Of a stretch of DNA of 64,000 bases, positions 49,692 to 57,640 are shown in pieces. Source of the stretch: Fischerella sp. PCC 9605 (GTDB lineage Bacteria; Cyanobacteriota; Cyanobacteriia; Cyanobacteriales; Nostocaceae); NCBI RefSeq assembly GCF_000517105.1, contig NZ_KI912149.1, positions 1,017,946-1,081,945 of the forward strand. The letters are read 5' to 3'. The notes under the pieces are model-generated. The model worked only from the letters and a program-made list of their open reading frames with translations. It made no database searches and was not told the DNA's origin. Both the position numbers and the translations under genes were made by a program. Positions within the stretch are counted from its first letter, which is position 1; every line of letters starts with the position of its first letter.

Positions 49692-51815
49692 ATGGCAAAT
49701 ACTTTAGGTACAAATCTAGGTGGAATTGGTTTCTGGTCTAGCCAAATGCCATTTGTAGATATCTTCAAATCGGCTAGTGAATGGATTACACAAAATTCCA
49801 ACTCATGGGATACAGGGGAAGCAAGCGAATTAAACCTAGATGAGAATGGATGGGTGAAATCTTTGCCCAAACCAGGAGATCCAAATGCTGATTACAACCA
49901 AGTTGGAGTAATGCTGAATCGCATTTCTCCTGCACCTGGGGTAGAACAAAATTACCCTGGTGGTAAATATGTAGTTTTGTATGATGGCGAAGGCAAACTA
50001 GAGTACGGGTTTGATGCCAAGCTGGATGCAAGCGCTTCTAAACCTGGTCGAGATGTCATTGATGTTACCCCTTCTGACACAGGCATCCATATTAAACTTA
50101 CCGAAACAGACCCCAAAGGTACTGGTGATTATATTCGTAATATCCGCGTTGTTCCGGAAGCCTTAGAAAAAAACTACCAGACTCAGCCTTTTAATCCTAC
50201 TTTTGTAGATAAAGTAGATGATTTTTCTACCTTGCGGTTCATGGACTGGATGGACACTAACAACTCCAAACAGGGAGATTGGAAGAATCGGCCAACAACT
50301 TCAAATCATACCTACGAGGGTAAAGGTGTGCCTGTCGAAGTAATGGTTGATTTAGCAAACCGCACTGGTGCTAACCCTTGGTTTACTATTCCTCACCAAG
50401 CGACGGATGAATATGTCACTAACTTTGCCAAGATAGTTAAGGAAAAGCTCGATCCAAACCTCAAGGCTTACGTGGAATATTCCAACGAAGTTTGGAACGG
50501 GCAATTCCAGCAGAATCAATGGGCACAAGAGCAAGGGCAAAAGTTAGGCGGTGACTGGATGGACTGGCACAGCCGCCGCACGGAACAGGTTGGCGATCTC
50601 TGGGATAATGTGTTTGGCAAAGACAGTAATAGAGTCGTCACGGTACTAGGTTCGCAAGCTGCTAACCCTTGGATCACCGAGCAGTTGATGGAAAAGGTGA
50701 AGGCGTATGACCCAAATTTCACAGTCGATACTGTGGCGATCGCTCCCTATGTTTCGCTAAGTGTTGGCCCAGACAAACAAGCAGAAGTCGAAGGTTGGAC
50801 AAAAGAGTCAGATGGTGGTTTGGGTAAAGTCTTTGACTACTTGAATAAGACTGAATTACCCCAAGTATTAGACAACATCAGCAAGCAAGTTGATGTCACC
50901 AAAAAATACGATGTGGACATAGCAGCCTATGAAGGAGGGCAGCATCTTGTTGGCATACAAGGCGTAGAGAATAATCAGGCAATCACAGATTTACTCATCG
51001 CTGCGAACCGCGATCCACGCATGGGGCAATTGTACAGCGATTATCTACAGGGTTGGGATAAGCTCACCAACGATAGCTTATTTGTCAACTTCTCTGATAT
51101 CGGTACACCCAGTAAATGGGGTTCTTGGGGTGCTTTAGAACATCTCAACCAAAAGACGTCTCCCAAATGGGAAGCACTGCAAGACTTCATGAAGGGCAAC
51201 GGGCAATCTGCAAGCAAAGATCCTGGTACAGAGACTGGTACTGGCGACAAAGATAGCGGTGATAATCTCGCCAACAAAGGAGATGCTAATACTCCTACCG
51301 ACAAAGGGGATGCCAACACCCTCACTAACAAAGAAGGTAACGATATCCCGAGTAGCGATCAAGGCAATAAAGTCCTTGCAGCTAACAAAACACCCTGGAG
51401 TGAAGATAATAAAAACACCTTCACTGACCAAGGAAATAAAGATATCTTGACTGGTGGTCAAAGTAATGAAATGCTCTGGAATGGTAGAGGTAATGATGCC
51501 ATGAACGGAGTCGATGGAAACGATCGCCTCATCGGTGGCATAGGGCAAGATAGGATCGCAGGCGATGCAGGAAGCGATCGCCTCATGTATAACAATACTG
51601 ATTTTGGCTCCAATCAAGATGTAGTTGATTTGCGCCAGATGATGTCAGGTCGAGGCGATCGCAACTTTAACACATTCTCTGAATACATAAAGTCAGAACC
51701 AGGTGGTGCTGACATAGCTGTTCGTCCTGACATGAATAGGAATGTAAAACCTAGCGGTTTAGACAACAATATCTTTTTGCAAAATAATGACCCTAGTAAC
51801 TTAATAATGGTTTGA
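49692..51815 (+). CDS. Leaderless glycoside-hydrolase-like protein with RTX repeats (T1SS cargo candidate)
   Basis: 707 residues, no signal peptide. Residues about 160-500 resemble clan-A (TIM-barrel) glycosidases of the kind annotated near cellulases: LRFMDWMDTNN, GANPWFTIPHQATDEYV, EYSNEVWNGQF with the likely acid/base E266, and AAYEGGQHL with the likely nucleophile E414. A D/N/T/K-rich linker (505-580) leads to four or five degenerate RTX nonapeptides (about 588-633: GRGNDAMNG, VDGNDRLIG, GIGQDRIAG), which should bind calcium outside the cell. The C-terminal module (640-707) is shared with the CAP protein. The ATG at 49692 follows AAGGAAC. Substrate unknown; a cell-wall or sheath polysaccharide is a guess. 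Confidence 0.88.
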   Translation: MANTLGTNLGGIGFWSSQMPFVDIFKSASEWITQNSNSWDTGEASELNLDENGWVKSLPKPGDPNADYNQVGVMLNRISPAPGVEQNYPGGKYVVLYDGEGKLEYGFDAKLDASASKPGRDVIDVTPSDTGIHIKLTETDPKGTGDYIRNIRVVPEALEKNYQTQPFNPTFVDKVDDFSTLRFMDWMDTNNSKQGDWKNRPTTSNHTYEGKGVPVEVMVDLANRTGANPWFTIPHQATDEYVTNFAKIVKEKLDPNLKAYVEYSNEVWNGQFQQNQWAQEQGQKLGGDWMDWHSRRTEQVGDLWDNVFGKDSNRVVTVLGSQAANPWITEQLMEKVKAYDPNFTVDTVAIAPYVSLSVGPDKQAEVEGWTKESDGGLGKVFDYLNKTELPQVLDNISKQVDVTKKYDVDIAAYEGGQHLVGIQGVENNQAITDLLIAANRDPRMGQLYSDYLQGWDKLTNDSLFVNFSDIGTPSKWGSWGALEHLNQKTSPKWEALQDFMKGNGQSASKDPGTETGTGDKDSGDNLANKGDANTPTDKGDANTLTNKEGNDIPSSDQGNKVLAANKTPWSEDNKNTFTDQGNKDILTGGQSNEMLWNGRGNDAMNGVDGNDRLIGGIGQDRIAGDAGSDRLMYNNTDFGSNQDVVDLRQMMSGRGDRNFNTFSEYIKSEPGGADIAVRPDMNRNVKPSGLDNNIFLQNNDPSNLIMV
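51609..51812 (+). other. C-terminal module shared by the two cargo proteins, copy 2
   Basis: 68 residues (640-707) beginning SNQDVVDLRQMM and containing FSEYIK, AVRPDM, KPSGL and QNNDPS, aligned with copy 1 at 49207-49422. Only a few residues follow the last shared position. Confidence 0.75.
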
Positions 51816-51949
51816 TATCAATAGTAAGTCTCTAGAACGTTGATTCAGTAATCAGAAATTATCTTTTTGGGTTAGACAAGGGGGAGTGAGGAGATAACAG
51901 AGAAAATTCCTCCTTCCCTTCCCTTGTCCTTTACTTGGCAAAAAACAGC

Positions 51950-51969
51950 CAGGTAGTGTAATTTACCTG
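51950..51969. terminator. Small hairpin between convergent genes
   Basis: CAGGTA pairs with TACCTG around GTGTAATT, with a further CCAG/CTGG possibility outside. It lies between the convergent glycosidase-like and membrane-protein genes. Confidence 0.4.
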
Positions 51970-52049
51970 ACTGGACTCAAGTTATTTTTCATTACCAGTT
52001 ACAAGTCTTTCTGAAATTGCAGTTGACGTCAAAAGACAGACTGTCAGAT

Positions 52050-52454
52050 TTAACGAGTACCCAATAATTTTTTGTACACAGATTCCCAAAAAAATCCATT
52101 CTCAAAAGCAAGAACGTAGCTTGACATCGCACCAGGGTCGTCACGAGAAACAGAAAAGATAGCAAAAAATACTAGAGGAGAAACACAGATAGCACCCCAA
52201 AAACTCGCAGAAGAGAAGACTGATGAAAATTCACGAAGGATCATGACTCTACCAGTTCTACCCTCAAGTTGTCGAAAAAGAGTTCCTAATATAATGCCAA
52301 TCAGCATAACTAGAGCAGCAAAAAATACTTGTAACCAAGCCAATCTCTGCTCAAAGCCAAGTTCACCTCTCAGCCCGCTATGATAGTAATAAGTGCCGAA
52401 AATTAAAAGTAAGAACGCCATTACAGCGATAAATCTAAACGTTTTGTTGTTCAT
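52050..52454 (-). CDS. Small membrane protein of unknown function
   Basis: 134 residues, ATG start. Three hydrophobic segments: FRFIAVMAFLLLIFGTYYY, AWLQVFFAALVMLIGIILGTLF and ASFWGAICVSPLVFFAIFSV. The loop after the second is basic. It overlaps the 3' end of the upstream metalloprotease gene by 20 bp, so the two are surely co-transcribed and probably work together. I recognise no family. Confidence 0.7.
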   Translation of the reverse strand: MNNKTFRFIAVMAFLLLIFGTYYYHSGLRGELGFEQRLAWLQVFFAALVMLIGIILGTLFRQLEGRTGRVMILREFSSVFSSASFWGAICVSPLVFFAIFSVSRDDPGAMSSYVLAFENGFFWESVYKKLLGTR

Positions 52455-53667
52455 TTTTATAGTTGCTTATAGTTTTTGAATCTTTACTTTTTTCCGATAA
52501 AAATAACATTATTATTAGGGTAAAAATAGAAATTATCATCAGTATTTTTAAAATTAAATCAAACTTTGAATCAACCTCTCTTATGTTTTCTTTAGTTTTT
52601 TGATAATATTGGGTTTCATCTAAATGAGGTGTATTTTTTGTCAAAGTTTCTAAGATATTAATAACTCTTAATAGATAGGGTATTTCCTTACTTTTTACTT
52701 CAACATTAGTAACAATCATTAAGGGCAATTGTTCACTGTTCCAAGCTAATTCAGATATTTGATTCTTAAAAGATGCTTCAACTTCTTGCCTGTATTTATG
52801 TTGAAAATACTCTCCCATACTTATCCAAAAAACAGCAGAAACAGAAGAGGGTTTTCCTCTTTGTTGAGACCCTTTTTGGAGAGCGGTAGCGACATAATTA
52901 TCTGCTTGATTCTCTCTATCACGATATCCAGATTCCTTAAGGTTTGTTCCTTTTTTAGATTCAATGACATACTCTTTATGAAGTATGGCGTGACCAATCT
53001 CATGACCCAATATCCAGGTTAAAAAACTGCCTGCTATACGAGTATGGAGTTTATTAATAATATTTTTATCAGAAATATCTATTGGCTTGTTTGTTTTCAG
53101 ATCAAAAAGAATAACATCATATAATTTATCAATTTTTCTTATCAAATTAATCTCATGTTTGAGAAAATTGGCGTTACAAATAATCGTATTCATGTAGCCG
53201 ATATAAGAGCAATTACTAAAGCTTCTAGAAAGCTTATTAGGGTCTTTATTTAGTAGATAGATATTGATAAATCCTGGCTGAGGGGGTTTATTAATCTGCA
53301 CCTTACCTTCAAAATCTGAACCTTTGACAAGTTCTTGAGCAATAACATTTAAATATTCTAAGGGAGTTAATATTTTTGACTCTTCTGGTGAATCTTGCTC
53401 TCGTAATTGCTCAATAAATTCTTCAGGTGAACTACCTGCTATATATTGATAAGTTTGCTCAGTAAAATAAATACCTTCTAGGTCAAAAGCTAACAAGTCA
53501 TCAACAGTTAATCTCCTATTAATATATGAGTTAAGTACCTTGGCTACTCGTTCTTCTTTAGATAAAGAACTTTCAGAAATTCTAACTGCAATAAAGGGTA
53601 TTACACCTAGAACTAAAAATAAGCCTAATAAAATAACAATCCGATTTCTGAACAGACTGATTCTCAT
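52435..53667 (-). CDS. Membrane-bound zinc metalloprotease-like protein
   Basis: 410 residues with one N-terminal (about 9-29) and one C-terminal (about 375-395) membrane segment. The core has the zinc motif HEIGH (222-226, in WILGHEIGHAILHKEY) and a downstream ENQAD (252-256) that can supply the third ligand, as in gluzincins. The part between the membrane segments would face the periplasm or the cytoplasm, depending on topology. It heads a two-gene unit with the small membrane protein. Lying just after the two secreted-protein genes, it may process or regulate something in that system, but nothing in the sequence proves that. Gene body and flanks are AT-rich. Confidence 0.8.
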   Translation of the reverse strand: MRISLFRNRIVILLGLFLVLGVIPFIAVRISESSLSKEERVAKVLNSYINRRLTVDDLLAFDLEGIYFTEQTYQYIAGSSPEEFIEQLREQDSPEESKILTPLEYLNVIAQELVKGSDFEGKVQINKPPQPGFINIYLLNKDPNKLSRSFSNCSYIGYMNTIICNANFLKHEINLIRKIDKLYDVILFDLKTNKPIDISDKNIINKLHTRIAGSFLTWILGHEIGHAILHKEYVIESKKGTNLKESGYRDRENQADNYVATALQKGSQQRGKPSSVSAVFWISMGEYFQHKYRQEVEASFKNQISELAWNSEQLPLMIVTNVEVKSKEIPYLLRVINILETLTKNTPHLDETQYYQKTKENIREVDSKFDLILKILMIISIFTLIIMLFLSEKSKDSKTISNYKNEQQNV

Positions 53668-53849
53668 TTTAATTCTTCAGCTTTAAATAGCTGGCTTGAC
53701 AATAATTTATAACAAAAAATCAAGTGATGTAACGAAAAAAAAATACAAACAATAATTGCTTTTTCTCTATATTAATATGATACTTTTAGAGCGTTGCTAA
53801 TTAGGTTCAGTAATTACACAAAAATAAATATTTATCAGTTTGGAAGACG

Positions 53850-53930
53850 GTGGAGATTAGTTAACTCCACTACGAGGTCATCGTACCGAAACCTCATCAA
53901 GGCTCAATGCCAAAGCCAACGAATGATGAG
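53850..53930. ncRNA. Possible small structured RNA
   Basis: Within 81 bp: stem GTGGAG/CTCCAC (53850-53855/53865-53870), then CTCATCA/TGATGAG (53893-53899/53924-53930) enclosing GGCT/AGCC (53901-53904/53914-53917); GAGGT/ACCTC (53874-53878/53891-53895) is an alternative pairing. The GC content stands out from the AT-rich flanks. The strand is not determined. It could also be the end of a lost mobile element. Confidence 0.3.
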
Positions 53931-54336
53931 ATAGTTAAAATCTTAGACTCTTTTATTTTCAAACAAAGGAGCTTCATGAGTCTTACACTTTAATTCAAAA
54001 AGTGTTTTTTAACTCACAATTTTACTATAATCACTAGCTTTAAAATAAACTACAAAAGTAAATATAAAGATATGCTTTTTCAAGAAAACAAATATTTTAA
54101 AGAGTAATAGTTCAAGTTTTGATTACATTAATTTAATAATGACGACCAGGGCAATGAAACCGCTAGTGCTGTATTAGATTGTTGCCCCAAGCTTAGAGAC
54201 ATTGCCGTTACACACAGCTTCTGGAAACCTTACGCTTATTAGGGTTTGTAGGTCTCCGATTAATTCTCATCTATCAATATTTATTGATAATGGGTACTTT
54301 TGGATATAATCAAACACTAAAGACATTTGGGAAAAT

Positions 54337-54447
54337 GGCGTTGCTGATTTGAGGTATGAATCTAAGTGTAGAGACGCGAAATTTCGCGTCTCTACAAGGG
54401 TTTTGGAATCACACCAAATCATTTTCATACATGGATTCAGCAACGCC
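54337..54447. mobile_element. MITE-like element, family B, copy 2 with target-site duplication
   Basis: 111 bp with 11-bp perfect terminal inverted repeats GGCGTTGCTGA/TCAGCAACGCC and a central 30-bp palindrome (54367-54396). It is flanked by direct repeats GGGAAAAT (54329-54336 and 54448-54455); the match extends to GGGAAAATGG. No coding capacity, so it was mobilised by a transposase elsewhere. Confidence 0.85.
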
Positions 54448-54520
54448 GGGAAAATGGTAGACACTCACTTAGGTATTCTACCATTTTTATTTTCCTAAAT
54501 TAATATTTCGGACAAGTCTA

Positions 54521-54772
54521 TTAATCAGGGGACACAACTTGTCCACTATTGAGATGATTGATTGACCAACGGTGATCAACTGCCATAGATGAAAACTGAC
54601 ATATTTCCTCCAAATGCTTTTGTTGGACAGCGGCTTTGCGAAGGGTAATAATTAGTTGATTCACTTGATTTCGCAGGTCTGGATTGTTGCCCACTGCTAA
54701 CATTGTTTGTCTTTCTAGCAGTTGCAATATAAGTTCGTAGTGGATTGGTGAAGGCAGAGGAATTTGCTCCAT
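54521..54772 (-). CDS. Small conserved cyanobacterial protein (DUF5340-like)
   Basis: 83 residues, ATG start, no signal peptide. The helical N-terminal part IPLPSPIHYELILQLLERQT and NQLIITLRKAAVQQKHLEE fit my memory of the cyanobacterial DUF5340 family, which has no assigned function. The C-terminal tail is less typical. It is downstream of trpC on the same strand (110 bp gap). Confidence 0.65.
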   Translation of the reverse strand: MEQIPLPSPIHYELILQLLERQTMLAVGNNPDLRNQVNQLIITLRKAAVQQKHLEEICQFSSMAVDHRWSINHLNSGQVVSPD

Positions 54773-54882
54773 GAAATTTGGTTAGAATTTTATATCTTAA
54801 GATTTGGAATCAAAAGCTGTTTGTTAATAAGTAAATTGTTACATAGGCAACAAAAATTTGGTTAAAGCCTTGATTTGCTGAG

Positions 54883-55773
54883 TCATGAAGATTTGGCAAA
54901 GAGATTGGCGATCGCTAATTCTGGATCTGGTTGTTTCACTAAAGATTCACCGATGAGTACAGCAGATGCTCCCGCTTGTTCTACTAAATTCAGGTCATCT
55001 GGGGCATGTAATCCTGACTCGCTCACAACCAGAATGTTCCGTTTCTGTAATTGTTCACCTCTGGCTGTCAAGAGTTGGCAAGTTGTTTGCAAGTCCACAG
55101 AAAAATCTTCCAGGTTGCGATTATTAATACCTACTAAAGAAACCCCATCTATGGCTAGGACGCGATCAAGTTCTTCAAGAGTGTGAACTTCAATCAATGC
55201 TGCTAGAGAAAGAGCATGGGCTATTTTGACAAAGTATTGCAAATCTTGATCGCTGAGGATAGCCGCTATCAACAACACTGCATCTGCACCGAGAACACGA
55301 GCCAAATACATTTGGTAAGGATAGATAACAAACTCCTTACACAATAGAGGCAAATCTACGGCGGCGCGGATTTTGGCTAAGTTGTCAAAGCTGCCACCAA
55401 AGAATTTTTCATCCGTCAGCACCGAAATACAACTAGCACCGCCTTGTTCGTACTGAAGGGCGATCGCAACTGGATCAAAATCTGGGCGGATCACTCCTTT
55501 GCTAGGAGAAGCTTTTTTCACCTCAGCAATTAAAGCTGGTTTAGTCTTACCTGACCGCAGTGCTGCCACAAAATCACGGGTTGGAGGCGCAGTTAAAGCT
55601 TGTTTTTGCAACTCCTGTAAGGGTTGCTTTTCCCGCATTTGGTCTACTTCTTCTTCTTTGTGCCAAACAATTTTTTCTAGGATATTTCTTGGCTCGGCAT
55701 TAGGAGTAGCAACCTGATACCTTAAACTAGACACGGCAACAGCTGGGTTGGGTGAACGGCGACGGATTTGCAT
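54883..55773 (-). CDS. trpC: Indole-3-glycerol-phosphate synthase
   Basis: 296 residues, TIM barrel, converts CdRP to indole-3-glycerol phosphate in tryptophan synthesis. Key motifs: [26 protein letters not shown] (catalytic Lys), [20 protein letters not shown] (second Lys), ALIEVHT (Glu), GINNRNL (Asn) and VVSESG. A 28-residue N-terminal extension ([20 protein letters not shown]) is common in cyanobacterial versions. The start is ATG. It follows lpdA on the same strand after 90 bp of heptamer repeats. Confidence 0.96.
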   Translation of the reverse strand: MQIRRRSPNPAVAVSSLRYQVATPNAEPRNILEKIVWHKEEEVDQMREKQPLQELQKQALTAPPTRDFVAALRSGKTKPALIAEVKKASPSKGVIRPDFDPVAIALQYEQGGASCISVLTDEKFFGGSFDNLAKIRAAVDLPLLCKEFVIYPYQMYLARVLGADAVLLIAAILSDQDLQYFVKIAHALSLAALIEVHTLEELDRVLAIDGVSLVGINNRNLEDFSVDLQTTCQLLTARGEQLQKRNILVVSESGLHAPDDLNLVEQAGASAVLIGESLVKQPDPELAIANLFAKSS

Positions 55774-55862
55774 AATAGGGATTGGGGAAAAGGGATTGGG
55801 GACTGGGGATTAGGGACTGGGGATTAGGGACTGGGGACTAAATTATTTCCCGATCCCCGAGC
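55774..55862. repeat. GGGGACT/GGGGATT heptamer array
   Basis: About ten tandem units of GGGGATT, GGGGACT and AGGGACT fill the whole gap between the lpdA stop codon and the trpC start codon, so any trpC ribosome-binding site lies in repeat DNA. Confidence 0.9.
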
Positions 55863-55863
55863 C

Positions 55864-57291
55864 CTAACTGGCTGCTCGTTTGTAAGCTTCGTCCAGGACT
55901 TCCGAAAGTGTTGGGTGGGCGTGAACCAGATGGGCTAGGGTATGGACGGATTGGCGGTTGGCGATCGCTGCGGAAGCTTCGTGAATAATATCGGAGGCGT
56001 GTATTCCAAAAATGTGGACTCCCAAAACTTCGCCTGTGTCTTTACGATAAATTACCTTAGCCATACCATCAGCTTCGCCTTCTGCCAAGGCTTTGGAATT
56101 ACCTTTGAAGTAACTCTTGGCGACTCCAACTTCAAATCCCTCAGCAGCAGCTGTTTCTTTGGCTTGTGCTTCTGTCATCCCGACATAGCTAATTTCTGGA
56201 TGGGTAAAGGCCGCTGCGGGAATGCTGCGGTAGTCTACTTCTTTGTATCTGCCACAGATATTTTCTACAGCAACGATACCTTGAGCAGAAGCAGCGTGCG
56301 CCAGCATCATTTTGCCAGTCGCATCGCCAATTGCCCACAAATGCGGCACAGGTTCACCTCCACTCAGTACGGCCATGGTGTCGTTCACCGGGATAAAATT
56401 CCGACGATCTAGTTCTACACCTACCGATTCTAAACCGAGATTTTGCGTAGCTGGAATGCGTCCCGTCGCCACTAAGCAAGCATCTACTTCCAGCACGCCC
56501 ACATCTTCTTTGGTTTTGAAGTCGGCTAACTCAATTACCACTGGTGAACCGGGGATGACTCTTTTTGCGTAAACTCCCACATAAGTTTCAATATCGCGGG
56601 GAGTAATCAGCACCCGTTCGGCAAGTTTGGCAATATCGCGGTCAAATCCCGGCATTAGCTGGTCGAGTGCTTCAATCAAAGTGATTTCACAGCCCAAAGC
56701 CGAGTAAACATCGGAGAATTCTAAGCCAATGTAGCCACTGCCAACAATTGCCACCCAATTTGGTAGCCATTCTAACTTAACCCCTTGGTCGCTGGTAAAG
56801 ACTGTTTTGCCGTCTACTTCAATACCAGGAGGAACAAAGGGAACGGAACCAGAAGAAATAATGATGTCTTTGGCAGTGATAGTTTTTTCACCGCTATCCG
56901 TCACAACACTGAGTTTTTGAGTGCCTGCGATTTTGCCCCAACCCCGGATGATATCAACTCCCAAGCGTTTGAGGCTGTTGGTTAAGTCTCCTTGAATTTT
57001 AGAGACAAGATTGTTAGCATGGTCGGCGATCGCTTGCCGCTCAAATTGTACATTTCCAATTTGAATTCCCAGCGCTTTCAGATGGTGGGCATCTCTTAGT
57101 TCCCGCACACGTCCAGAGGCTGCTAGCAATGCCTTAGAAGGAATGCAACCTCGGTTTACGCAGGTTCCCCCCATATCAGCTGCTTCGATAATAGCTGTCT
57201 TTAAACCGCAGCTAACGGCGTGTAAGGCAGCCCCATGTCCGCCTACTCCAGCGCCGACGATCGCTAAATCGTAATCAAATTCTTGACTCAC
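55864..57291 (-). CDS. lpdA: Dihydrolipoyl dehydrogenase
   Basis: 475 residues, FAD-dependent E3 enzyme reoxidising dihydrolipoamide in the pyruvate dehydrogenase and glycine cleavage complexes. Seen: the FAD motif [13 protein letters not shown], the redox disulfide in [13 protein letters not shown], the NAD motif [13 protein letters not shown], the second FAD motif [13 protein letters not shown], and the active-site HAHPTLSE. The start is GTG. It is probably co-transcribed with trpC downstream. Confidence 0.96.
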   Translation of the reverse strand: MSQEFDYDLAIVGAGVGGHGAALHAVSCGLKTAIIEAADMGGTCVNRGCIPSKALLAASGRVRELRDAHHLKALGIQIGNVQFERQAIADHANNLVSKIQGDLTNSLKRLGVDIIRGWGKIAGTQKLSVVTDSGEKTITAKDIIISSGSVPFVPPGIEVDGKTVFTSDQGVKLEWLPNWVAIVGSGYIGLEFSDVYSALGCEITLIEALDQLMPGFDRDIAKLAERVLITPRDIETYVGVYAKRVIPGSPVVIELADFKTKEDVGVLEVDACLVATGRIPATQNLGLESVGVELDRRNFIPVNDTMAVLSGGEPVPHLWAIGDATGKMMLAHAASAQGIVAVENICGRYKEVDYRSIPAAAFTHPEISYVGMTEAQAKETAAAEGFEVGVAKSYFKGNSKALAEGEADGMAKVIYRKDTGEVLGVHIFGIHASDIIHEASAAIANRQSVHTLAHLVHAHPTLSEVLDEAYKRAAS

Positions 57292-57640
57292 GTTAGTTTC
57301 CCCGTGTGCTTTGCCCTATATATTCTTAGACTGACTAAGCAATCAGTGCAAGTCTATTTAATTGTAGGGTGTTGGTGAGCAATTGCTATTAAAACTTGTG
57401 CCCATAAAAATAGCTTATTGTGATAGTGATTATTTATCCTAACTATCTCCCCCTGTCAATTCCTTGACCTGAGTTCTGACGACAAAGTTATTTTTTATAA
57501 TTCATTTTTTAATTTTTATTAATTTTTTATTCCTAAGGATAGAGGTTAAAGTTAATTAATTGTTTCTACAGAAAGATTGGCTATTGTTTTTGAAAATCAG
57601 AGAATACTCATACAAAGATTCACTATATCTAAATAAAGCC
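57292..57640. other. Divergent promoter region
   Basis: AT-rich 350 bp between lpdA (minus) and the GH13 gene (plus), presumably holding both promoters. The GH13 frame is open back to 57560, but without a ribosome-binding site. No repeat or operator stands out. Confidence 0.5.

Larger units (their letters stand above)
53668..54520. other. 850-bp spacer with a structured patch and a MITE
   Basis: AT-rich, no gene. It contains a compact set of stems at 53850-53930 and a complete MITE-like element at 54337-54447, both listed separately. The rest shows nothing recognisable. Confidence 0.6.
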
